DNA of 64,000 nucleotides from Nocardioides luteus (GTDB taxonomy: Bacteria > Actinomycetota > Actinomycetes > Propionibacteriales > Nocardioidaceae), in the NCBI RefSeq assembly GCF_015752315.1, contig NZ_JADOVJ010000001.1:5262501-5326500 (forward strand). The letters are read 5' to 3'. Positions within the stretch are counted from its first letter, which is position 1. The number at the start of each line of letters is the position of its first letter. Made by a program: the position numbers and the translations under genes. The notes below the pieces were generated by a model that made no database searches, was not told the origin of the DNA, and worked only from the letters and a program-made list of their open reading frames with translations. Below are positions 48,163 to 55,636 of the stretch, in pieces.

Positions 48163-49409
48163 CCGGTGGGCGCGCCTTCGGCGTGGGCGGCGACCATGTC
48201 GGCGTACCACCCGAAGGACCGCTTCGGCGTACGCACCCCGGCGGAGTCGACGTGGACCAGGCCGTACTTCCCGCCGACGCCGTCCTCCCAGTCCTTGCCG
48301 GTGAACGGAGCCTCCCAGCCGTCGCGGTCGAGCAGGGTGTAGGCGTAGAAGCCGCGCACGTCGACGCCACGCTCGATCGCGGCCGAGACCGCCTCCAGGT
48401 GTGCCTCGAGGTAGTCGATCCGGGCCTGGTCGTCGACCTCGCCGTCCACCACCGGAGCGTCGTACGCAGCACCGCACTCGGTCACCACGATCGGCGGCAT
48501 CGCGGCGCGATAACGGGACCGGGTGATGATCAGCCATTCCCGCAGGGCGGTCGGCACCACGCCCCAGCCGGTGTCGGTGGCGGGGTAGCCGACGAGCGGC
48601 ACCATCCGGAACGGGATGTCGTCGCCCTCGGCGGAGGCGCCGATGCGCTGCGGGGCGAAGAAGTTGACCCCGTAGAAGTCGAGGGGCGAGCGGATCACGG
48701 CCATGTCGCCCGGCATCACGACCTCGTCGGCGAGACCGGCGAGGTCACGGGGGTAGCGGCCCAGCAGCATGGCCTCGAGCGGCACCGCGTTCCAGGCGAG
48801 ATCGATGAGCTTGGCGGCGCCGACGTCGGCGGGATCCTCCGAGAGCGGCCAGATCGGCTCGTGGTGGTTCGCGCAGCCGACGGACCCGACCCCGGCGGCG
48901 CGCAGCACCTGCACGCCGCGGCCGTGAGCCAGCAGCAGGTGGTGCATCGCCGCGACGACGCCCCAGCCGGCCCGGCGGCCGGGCGCTATCGTGCCGAGGC
49001 CGTAGCCGAGGTAGCCGGCCACGTTGGGATCCTGGACCGGCACCCACTCCGGGACGCGGTCGCCGATCAGGTCGGCGACCGTCTGGGCGTACTCACCGAA
49101 GGCATCGACCGTGGCCCGGTTGAGCCAGCCGCCGTCGGCGGCCAGCGGCTCGGGCAGCTCGCCGGCGTAGAGCGTGGCCGACGGGCGCAGGCCGGCCTCG
49201 AGCAGCTCGTCGACCAGGCGGTCGTAGCGAGCGCGGGCATCGGGATCGAAGACACCGCGACCACCCGGCTGAAGCTCACGCCAGGAGACCGCGAACCGGT
49301 ATCCCGGCGCACCGAGACGCATGAGCAGCGCAACATCCTGCTCGCCCCCCGGCCGGGTGGCGTCTGCAGTGCCGAACACGAAGCCAGTCGGGAACTTGGG
49401 AAACGCCAC
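48159..49409 (-). CDS. Divergent GH1 (beta-glucosidase-fold) protein
   Basis: 416 residues from GTG 49409. The GH1 barrel is recognisable (FPTGFVFGTADAT; LMRLGAPGYRFAVSWRELQP; YLGYGLGTIAPGRRAG; PLDFYGVNFFAPQRIG; RGFYAYTLLDRDGWE). Key residues differ: the family NEP acid/base motif reads QDP (WVPVQDPNV), the YHWDLP sugar-binding motif reads YAGELP, and some 45 residues including the usual QIEGA are missing after GTA. The nucleophile box reads VVTECGAAYD, which keeps the glutamate. It may be inactive, act without acid catalysis, or use another substrate. It starts only 9 bp from the divergent pirin gene. Confidence 0.75.
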   Translation of the reverse strand: MAFPKFPTGFVFGTADATRPGGEQDVALLMRLGAPGYRFAVSWRELQPGGRGVFDPDARARYDRLVDELLEAGLRPSATLYAGELPEPLAADGGWLNRATVDAFGEYAQTVADLIGDRVPEWVPVQDPNVAGYLGYGLGTIAPGRRAGWGVVAAMHHLLLAHGRGVQVLRAAGVGSVGCANHHEPIWPLSEDPADVGAAKLIDLAWNAVPLEAMLLGRYPRDLAGLADEVVMPGDMAVIRSPLDFYGVNFFAPQRIGASAEGDDIPFRMVPLVGYPATDTGWGVVPTALREWLIITRSRYRAAMPPIVVTECGAAYDAPVVDGEVDDQARIDYLEAHLEAVSAAIERGVDVRGFYAYTLLDRDGWEAPFTGKDWEDGVGGKYGLVHVDSAGVRTPKRSFGWYADMVAAHAEGAPTG

Positions 49410-49418
49410 GGCACAATC

Positions 49419-50108
49419 ATGACTGTGACTGCCCAGATCCGCCGAGGAACCGCCCGATTCACGGAACGTCCACCCGGCCTCAGGCCAGGAAAAATTACCT
49501 GGCACACCTACTCCTTCGGACCCCACTACGACCCCAGCAGGGTCGGCTTCGGCCCGATCGTGGCCTACGACGAGCACCTGCTGCGCAACGGTGAGGGCTT
49601 CGAGAACCACCACCATGCCGGAGTCACGATCGTCACCTGGCCGATCTCCGGCGAGGTGACCCACACCGACTCGACCGGCGCCACCGGGACCGTCGCCCGC
49701 GGCCAGGTCGGTGTCTTCACCACCGGCGACGGCGTCGACCACTCCGAGTTCGCCTCCGCCTCCGGCACCCGGTTCATCCAGGTCTGGGTGACGGGCAGCA
49801 CCGGCGAGCCGGCGTACGCCGTCCACGACGTCACCCCGGTCGAGGGCGAGTGGGTCGAGGCGGTCCGCCTGGACCAGGGCTCGCTGCTGGTCGGCCATGT
49901 CGGCACCGCCGGCCCCGCCGAGATCACCCTCCCGGACGGTCGTCTCCGCCATCTCCACGTCGCTACCGGCGCCCTGCTGCGCAGCGGCATGGCCGAGCCG
50001 CTGACCGCCGGGGACGCCTTCGAGGTCACCGCCGGCGAGGATCTGCCGCCGGAGTTCACGGTCAGTGCGGGCGTACCGACGGAGCTTCTTCTCTGGACCT
50101 TCGAATAG
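49419..50108 (+). CDS. Pirin family protein
   Basis: 229 residues with the bicupin pirin pattern: FGPIVAYDEHLLRNGEGF, then ENHHHAGVTIVTWPISGEVT with the metal-binding histidines, and VGVFTTGDGVDHSEFASASG. Bacterial pirins can act as quercetin dioxygenases or bind metabolic enzymes; no specific role is visible. The ATG is 9 bp from the GTG of the divergent GH1 gene, so its promoter must lie within that gene or its start is later. Confidence 0.85.
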   Translation: MTVTAQIRRGTARFTERPPGLRPGKITWHTYSFGPHYDPSRVGFGPIVAYDEHLLRNGEGFENHHHAGVTIVTWPISGEVTHTDSTGATGTVARGQVGVFTTGDGVDHSEFASASGTRFIQVWVTGSTGEPAYAVHDVTPVEGEWVEAVRLDQGSLLVGHVGTAGPAEITLPDGRLRHLHVATGALLRSGMAEPLTAGDAFEVTAGEDLPPEFTVSAGVPTELLLWTFE

Positions 50109-50187
50109 GGCGGACAAGCCCCGGCTCGATGGATAAAGTCCGCACCAGACTGCTGCTCAGTGTGGAGACTCTGCCGAAAGGTTTGGT

Positions 50188-50703
50188 GTGACGACGTTCC
50201 TGATCATCGGAGCCGTCGGGCTGGGCCTCCTGCTGGTGTCGCTGGTGATCGGCGACCTCCTCGACGGCTTCCTCGGCGGCGCGCTCGATGCCGACTGGTT
50301 CTCGACCGCCGCGATCGGCGGATTCGTGTCCGCCTTCGGGTTCGGCGGCGCCCTCGCCGTCGGCCCGGTCGGCACGCTCCCGGCCATCGGGATCGGAGTC
50401 CTGGGCGGCGCCCTCTTCGCCTGGTTCGCGCTGTGGCTGACCCGCCTCCTGAAGGAGGAGAACACCGACGCGGCGCCTTCGGGCGACGCCGCCGTCGGGC
50501 TGGACGCCGCGGTGATCACCACGATCCCGGCCGGCGGGTTCGGCGTGGTGCGGGTCGCCCTCGGGGGCCACACGGTGACCTACAACGCCAAGGCTCCCGA
50601 GCTCGACGAGGCGATCACGCCCGGCACCCCCGTGCACGTGACCGGGGTCCTCTCACCGACGGCAGTCACCGTCGCGCCGACGTGGCGCGAGATCACCTCC
50701 TGA
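50188..50703 (+). CDS. NfeD-like membrane protein
   Basis: 171 residues from GTG 50188 (AAAGG upstream). Three hydrophobic segments (FLIIGAVGLGLLLVSLVIGD; TAAIGGFVSAFGFGGALAVG; GIGVLGGALFAWFALWLTRL) are followed by an OB-like C-terminal domain (GLDAAVITTIPAGGFGVVRV; VHVTGVLSPTAVTVAPTW). It lies 15 bp before the flotillin gene; NfeD/flotillin pairs organise membrane microdomains, and the OB domain is thought to contact the flotillin. Confidence 0.8.
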   Translation: MTTFLIIGAVGLGLLLVSLVIGDLLDGFLGGALDADWFSTAAIGGFVSAFGFGGALAVGPVGTLPAIGIGVLGGALFAWFALWLTRLLKEENTDAAPSGDAAVGLDAAVITTIPAGGFGVVRVALGGHTVTYNAKAPELDEAITPGTPVHVTGVLSPTAVTVAPTWREITS

Positions 50704-50718
50704 CCTGAAGGGGTCCTC

Positions 50719-52230
50719 ATGGAACTGCTGGTGCCGATCGCCGGCCTTGTCGTACTTCTCATCCTGCTCCTGCTGCTGGTCACCAGCCGCTACAAGGTCG
50801 CCGGTCCCAACCAGGCGTTCATCGTCACCGGCCGCAAGGGCAAGGCCGTCCTCAACCCGGAGACCGGCCAGCTCACCACCGACCTGTCCGGCCAGAAGGT
50901 CGTGCTCGGCGGCGGTGTCTTCGTGGTGCCGTTCGTCCAGAAGCTGGCGACGATGGACCTCTCCTCGCGCCGGATCTCGGTGCAGATCCGCGGCGCGGTC
51001 TCCGGCCAGGGCATCAAGCTCAACCTCGACGGCGTCGCGATCGTGAAGGTGGGCGGCAACGCCGACCAGATCCGGCTGGCTGCGCAGCGTTTCCTCTCCC
51101 AGCAGGAGGAGATCGAGCCGTTCACGCAGGAGGTGCTCGCCGGCGCGCTGCGCTCGATCGTCGGTGGTCTGACCGTCGAGCAGATCATCCGTGACCGGGC
51201 CGCCTTCGCCCAGCGGGTCGCCGACGAGTCCGAGTCCTCGCTCACCGGCCAGGGCCTGATCCTGGACACCTTCCAGATCCAGGACGTCACCGACGACGGC
51301 TCCTACCTCGCCAACCTCGGTCGCCCCGAGGCCGCCCGCATCACCCAGGCCGCCTCGATCGCCGAGGCGGAGGCACGTCGTGCCGCCGAGCAGGCGCGCA
51401 TCAAGGCCGAGGAGGAGATCGCGATCGCTCAGCGCGCGCTCGCCCTCAAGCAGGCCGAGATCAAGGCCGAGACCGACGCGGCCGCCGCCAACGCCGCCGC
51501 CTCCGGCCCGCTCGCCCAGGCCGACCGCGACCAGGCCATCCTCACCGAGCAGGAGAAGGTCGCCGTACGCCAGGCGGCGCTGACCGAGCGCCAGCTCGAG
51601 ACCCAGGTGCGCAAGCCCGCCGACGCCGAGCGCTACCGCGTCGAGCAGGAGGCGGAGGGTCGCCGTAACTCGGAGATCGCCGCCGCGGAGGCCCGCAAGG
51701 CGGCCACCATCGCCGCGGCCGAGGCGGACGCCGAGCAGGCGCGGCTCACCGGTGAGGCGGAGAAGGCCCGCCGTGCCGCGCTGGCCGAGGCCGAGGCCAT
51801 CGAGGGTGCCAAGCGCGGTGAGGCGCAGAAGTCGCTGCGTCTGGCCGGCGCCGAGGCGACCCGGGCCGAGGGTGAGGCGAGCGCCGCCGCGACGCTGGCC
51901 GTGGGACAGGCCGAGGCCGAGGCGATGGACAAGCGCGCCTCGGCGTTCGCGTCCTACAACGACGCCGCCGTGCTGCAGATGCTGATCGAGGTCCTGCCGC
52001 GGATCGCCAAGGAGGTCGCCGCGCCGATCAGCGCGATCGACAGCCTCACCGTCCTCTCCACCGAGGGTGCCGGCGCCATCCCGAAGCAGGTCAACGACAA
52101 CGTCGTCCAGACGCTCAACATGCTCAAGACCACCACGGGCGTCGACCTCGGCTCGATGCTCCGCAAGGCCGTGTCCACGACGAGCGAGAACGGCATCGCG
52201 GAGATCCCCGCCGACAGCGCTCCGCAGTGA
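50719..52230 (+). CDS. Flotillin family protein
   Basis: 503 residues. One N-terminal membrane helix (LLVPIAGLVVLLILLLLLV) precedes a band-7/SPFH domain (residues 25-200: NQAFIVTGRKGKAVLNPETG; SRRISVQIRGAVSGQGIKLN), then about 200 residues of Ala/Glu/Arg coiled coil (EAEARRAAEQARIKAEEEIA), and a helical end (DAAVLQMLIEVLPRIAKEVA). AAGGGG precedes the ATG. It scaffolds membrane domains together with the NfeD-like protein encoded just upstream. Confidence 0.92.
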   Translation: MELLVPIAGLVVLLILLLLLVTSRYKVAGPNQAFIVTGRKGKAVLNPETGQLTTDLSGQKVVLGGGVFVVPFVQKLATMDLSSRRISVQIRGAVSGQGIKLNLDGVAIVKVGGNADQIRLAAQRFLSQQEEIEPFTQEVLAGALRSIVGGLTVEQIIRDRAAFAQRVADESESSLTGQGLILDTFQIQDVTDDGSYLANLGRPEAARITQAASIAEAEARRAAEQARIKAEEEIAIAQRALALKQAEIKAETDAAAANAAASGPLAQADRDQAILTEQEKVAVRQAALTERQLETQVRKPADAERYRVEQEAEGRRNSEIAAAEARKAATIAAAEADAEQARLTGEAEKARRAALAEAEAIEGAKRGEAQKSLRLAGAEATRAEGEASAAATLAVGQAEAEAMDKRASAFASYNDAAVLQMLIEVLPRIAKEVAAPISAIDSLTVLSTEGAGAIPKQVNDNVVQTLNMLKTTTGVDLGSMLRKAVSTTSENGIAEIPADSAPQ

Positions 52231-52323
52231 CCGGGCCACAGCTTGCCCACACTCGGTCAAGAACTCTGTAGAAAACGGGCATAAACGTGACAGCCAGAAA
52301 CAAGTCTGGTTATGTATCCACGT

Positions 52324-52474
52324 CGACGTAGGGAGGGAGCACTCCAAACCTCGACCGGGCCTCGCGGCCGAAAGGCCGCCAGGCTCGCCCCTCGAGTCTC
52401 TCTACTGTTCCCCCCGTCGGTGGAGAGACACCGAGGGAAATCGATTGTGGCCCGGCCTCACGGCCGGGCCACAA
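52324..52474 (+). ncRNA. Candidate small RNA with a C6 hairpin loop
   Basis: A good promoter (GTGACA at 52288-52293, 18-bp spacer, TATGTA at 52312-52317) is followed by about 150 nt without a gene and ends in a strong terminator. Inside, GTCTCTCTAC (52396-52405) pairs with GTGGAGAGAC (52420-52429), extended by CCTCG/CGAGG, and the loop carries six C (52410-52415). A C-rich loop of this kind is the feature of the actinobacterial 6C RNA, but I see only one such loop where that family has two. Upstream, GGCCGAAAGGCC forms another hairpin. Annotated as a candidate only. Confidence 0.45.
52445..52474. terminator. Bidirectional terminator after the PBP gene
   Basis: TTGTGGCCCGGCC (52445-52457) pairs perfectly with GGCCGGGCCACAA (52462-52474), 4-nt loop. 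It lies 18 nt past the PBP stop on the minus strand and would also end the plus-strand RNA candidate. Confidence 0.75.
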
Positions 52475-52492
52475 CGCATTTCGGGTGGCGCC

Positions 52493-54379
52493 TCAGCGCT
52501 CGTTGACCATCCGCAGGAAGGCCTCGACGAGCGGTCCCGAGGTGGCCGCCCCGTTCTCGCCCTCGTCGACGTAGACCGCCACGGCCAGGTCACCCTGCGC
52601 CGCGATCATCCAGGTGTGGGTGAGGCGCTTGCCGTTGCGGTCGAACTCCGCCGTGCCGGTCTTGGCGATCACCGGCTTGCCCGGCACGTCGGCCAGACCG
52701 CGACCGGTGCCGTCGGTGACCACACCCCGGAAGATCGTACGCAGCTCCGCGGCCTCGTCGGCGGCCAGCGGCTCCACGCCCGACGGCTTGGCGGCCTGGC
52801 CCTGGACGAGGTTCGGGACCACGGTGTGACCGGCCTGGATGGAACCGATGACGGTGGCCATCACGAGCGGCGAGGCGAGGACCTTGCCCTGTCCGATCAG
52901 GTCGGCGGCGTGCTCGGTGTCGCCCGTTGGCTCGGGGATCTGGCCGAAGTAGGAGGTGAAGCCGGCGTCGCGGTCGATGCCGAAGCCCAGGGAGGCGGCG
53001 GCCGAGGCGATCTCGGCGTGACCGACCTCGCCCGCCGCGCCGATCATGGCGGTGTTGCAGGACTCGGCGACGGCGTGGGCGAGCGTGATCTCCCCGAGTG
53101 CGGACTTCGGGTACCAGGAGTCGTTCTTGAACGTCTTGCCGTCGACGGTGGCCTTGGCGGGGCAGGTGACCCGGCTGTCGGCGTCGAGGCCCTTGCGCAG
53201 CAGCGCGAGCGTGGTCGCGGCCTTGAAGGTCGATCCCGGCGCCGCCTGGCCGTAGGTGGCCAGGTTCATCTTGTTGTCCTTGCCGTTGGCGGCGACCAGC
53301 ACGGCGCCGTCGCTGGGCCGGATCGCGACCAGGGCGCTCTCGGGCTTGACCTCCTTCAAGATCTTCTCGGCGCTCTTCTGCATCCGCGCATCGAGGGTGA
53401 TGGTCAGCGACTTCCCGTCGACCGGATCGGTGCTGTAGAGCTTCTTGAGCACCTCGCCCTCGTCCCCGAGCACCGAGACCTGCAGCCCGGGCTTGCCCCG
53501 CAGCTGGTCGTCGTAGCGTGCCTGCAGCCCGGAGAGCCCGGCGAGATCGCCGGGGAGGTAGGTCCCGGGCTTCTTCTTCATCATCTCGGCCGTCACCTCG
53601 CCGACGATGCCGACGACCGGCGAGGCGAACTCCTTGGTCGGGCCGAGCGGCAGCGTCCGGTTGAGCATCGCGGCGCCCTTGATCTTGGCGATCCTGGAGG
53701 CCTTGGCCTTCGTCATCATCGGCTTGCGGATCGAGAGGGCCTCGACGAACGCCTTGTCCCCGGCCGCCCTGACCCGCTTGGCGTAGCGCTTGGGGTTGAT
53801 GCCGACGATCGCGGCGACGTCCCGGGCGGCAGCGGGCGCCGCGACCGGGTCGATCAGCGTCTTGTCGATGCCCACCGTGACGACCGGACGGTCGGCGACG
53901 AGGGTCTCGCCCGAGGTGCTCAGGATCTCGCCACGCTGCTGCTGGACGGTCTCGACGTGCAGGCTGCGTCCCTCGGCGAGCGTGGGCGCGACGACGGTCG
54001 GCTCCCAGACGAACTCCCACTTCTCACCGGTCTTGCGGAGCTCGACCTCCGACTCGTAGGTCCACCGGCCGCCCGGAAGGCCCCATGCCCAGGTGAGCGT
54101 CGACTTCGCGCTGTCGGTGCCGTGGCCGGTGAAGGTGGGCTTGGTCGCGGACACGTCCGGCGCCCCGAGCTTCCCGAACAGGTTGCCGGTGAGGTCGTGG
54201 TAGTCGGCCGCGACGGCAGCAGGATCGGTCTTCGCCACGAAGTCGACCTTCGTGAACGTGCCGCGCTCCAGGGCTGTGGTCAGGGTCGACATGCTCGGAC
54301 CGGGGTCCTTGGCTCCACCACAGCCGGCAAGCAGCGGTAAGGCGACAGCAAGGGCCGCAATGCCCCGGGAGACTCGCAT
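52493..54379 (-). CDS. Penicillin-binding protein, transpeptidase lipoprotein
   Basis: 628 residues. A lipoprotein signal ends LALLAGC-like (AVALPLLAGC, Cys20). Residues 28-135 form an NTF2-like MecA-N domain, 145-300 the dimerisation domain, and 340-628 the transpeptidase with STFK at 383-386, SCN at 440-442 and KTG at 573-575 (VIAKTGTAEF). It cross-links peptidoglycan outside the membrane. The MecA-N plus class-B layout is common to actinobacterial PBPs. The replacement of a membrane anchor by a lipobox is notable but seen in this group. Confidence 0.92.
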   Translation of the reverse strand: MRVSRGIAALAVALPLLAGCGGAKDPGPSMSTLTTALERGTFTKVDFVAKTDPAAVAADYHDLTGNLFGKLGAPDVSATKPTFTGHGTDSAKSTLTWAWGLPGGRWTYESEVELRKTGEKWEFVWEPTVVAPTLAEGRSLHVETVQQQRGEILSTSGETLVADRPVVTVGIDKTLIDPVAAPAAARDVAAIVGINPKRYAKRVRAAGDKAFVEALSIRKPMMTKAKASRIAKIKGAAMLNRTLPLGPTKEFASPVVGIVGEVTAEMMKKKPGTYLPGDLAGLSGLQARYDDQLRGKPGLQVSVLGDEGEVLKKLYSTDPVDGKSLTITLDARMQKSAEKILKEVKPESALVAIRPSDGAVLVAANGKDNKMNLATYGQAAPGSTFKAATTLALLRKGLDADSRVTCPAKATVDGKTFKNDSWYPKSALGEITLAHAVAESCNTAMIGAAGEVGHAEIASAAASLGFGIDRDAGFTSYFGQIPEPTGDTEHAADLIGQGKVLASPLVMATVIGSIQAGHTVVPNLVQGQAAKPSGVEPLAADEAAELRTIFRGVVTDGTGRGLADVPGKPVIAKTGTAEFDRNGKRLTHTWMIAAQGDLAVAVYVDEGENGAATSGPLVEAFLRMVNER

Positions 54380-54438
54380 GGAACGGTTCTATCAGCCTTG
54401 CCCCCAAGATTGGGTTACACCCGTCCAACGCAGAGGTT

Positions 54439-54478
54439 GTGAAGCCGAGAGTGACCAGTGGGCCACGCTCGGCTTCAC
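54439..54478 (-). terminator. Terminator of the SGNH hydrolase gene
   Basis: GTGAAGCCGAG (54439-54449) and CTCGGCTTCAC (54468-54478) pair perfectly with an 18-nt loop. The stem begins 12 nt past the stop at 54490 and lies before the PBP promoter region. Confidence 0.6.
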
Positions 54479-54489
54479 CACCGCTCGGA

Positions 54490-55509
54490 TCAGTGCGTCG
54501 CCAGCCAGGCGTTCAGGTCGACCCCGCGCTGGTCGGCGAGCTTCTGCAGGCGCTCAAGGGTCGGCGGCTGGAACACCTTCGGCTCGATGTGGCGGTCGAG
54601 CGCGGCGTACTTCCTCTGCTTGGCGGCCTGTGCGGGACCGGTCGCCTCGGCAGCGGCGATGACCGCGGGGCCGGCGGTGAGGGTGGCTCCGGTGAGCGGC
54701 GAGCTCACCAGGGGCGTGTAGCCGTCACGGTGTCCGGCCGCGTTGGCGTGGTAGGACTCCTCGATCGGGTCGGAGAGCCCGTTGATCCACTCCACGTCGT
54801 CACAGACCGCGTGCCCGGTGAACCGGCTGATCGGGTTGACGTAGGTGAACCCGGCAGCGCTCGCGCGCGAGGCCGTGGTGTTGTTGAGGAGCACCGCGGT
54901 GTCGTTGAGGATCGCCTCGTCCTGCGGGCTGAACCAGGTGAAGGCGTTGCAGTCCTCCCCCATGAACAGCTTCGGGTAGCCGACGACCACCACCTTCGCG
55001 CTGGGCGCGGCCGAACGGATCCTCGAGTAGAGCGTCCCGAGGCTGCCCGGGAGCGTGTTGCGGATGTAGCTCTGCGCACCCGCGACCGCGCCCGAGCAGT
55101 CGCTCGCCCAGGCGGGCAGCGCGCACTCGGTGATCACGTCGGCGAAGCCCGCGTCGTTGCCGCCGACCGAGATGGTCACGTAGCGGGTCGAGGTGGACAG
55201 TGCGCTGAGCTGGCTGTTGGTGACGTCGGCGACGAGCGCTCCGGAGCAGGCGCGGAAGTTGAGGCTGTAGCCCTTCGCCGCGGCGACCAGGCTCGGGTAC
55301 GCCAGGGTCGACCGCTTGCAGTTGCTGCCGTCGTTGATGTACGTGCGGGTGCCGACTCCCGAGGAGTAGGAGTCACCGAGCGCGACGTAAGGCTCCCCAG
55401 CCGCTGAGGCTGGGGAGCCGGGGGCGACGGCGAGGCCGGCGCCGAGAAGGGCGATGGAGGTGAGGGAGACCGCGAGGCGGACTGTGGACAGGCGGAAGAT
55501 CACGTTCAT
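54490..55509 (-). CDS. Secreted SGNH-family lipase/esterase
   Basis: 339 residues with a signal peptide (VRLAVSLTSIALLGAGLAVA, cut after ASA). The SGNH blocks appear in order: GDSYSSGVGT (catalytic Ser), the Gly in RACSGA, VGGNDAGF (Asn) and EESYHANAAGH (catalytic His with its Asp-like partner). Six cysteines suggest three disulfides, as in Streptomyces secreted lipases. It acts outside the cell on ester lipids. The C-terminal 60 residues form a helical extension. Confidence 0.9.
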   Translation of the reverse strand: MNVIFRLSTVRLAVSLTSIALLGAGLAVAPGSPASAAGEPYVALGDSYSSGVGTRTYINDGSNCKRSTLAYPSLVAAAKGYSLNFRACSGALVADVTNSQLSALSTSTRYVTISVGGNDAGFADVITECALPAWASDCSGAVAGAQSYIRNTLPGSLGTLYSRIRSAAPSAKVVVVGYPKLFMGEDCNAFTWFSPQDEAILNDTAVLLNNTTASRASAAGFTYVNPISRFTGHAVCDDVEWINGLSDPIEESYHANAAGHRDGYTPLVSSPLTGATLTAGPAVIAAAEATGPAQAAKQRKYAALDRHIEPKVFQPPTLERLQKLADQRGVDLNAWLATH

Positions 55510-55636
55510 GGCAACTCCCGAAAGCCGGGGACCGCTGGGGGTGCGGCCCTTCCCTTCGGTTGTACGCGCCCTTACGTCTCCCCGCAGGAAATTTGTTTCA
55601 CGTCCAAGTAACTGTCCGGAACCCGCTTACCCGGGT

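Noticed and set aside
44806..48537. Very long minus-strand frame across the FadH-like and HIT genes
   Set aside because: Low-complexity Arg/Asp/Val-rich translation opposite clear genes; only the 284-residue binding protein at its end is real.
52067..54340. 757-residue plus-strand frame opposite the PBP
   Set aside because: Composition typical of antisense of a G+C-rich gene; the PBP on the other strand has all catalytic motifs.
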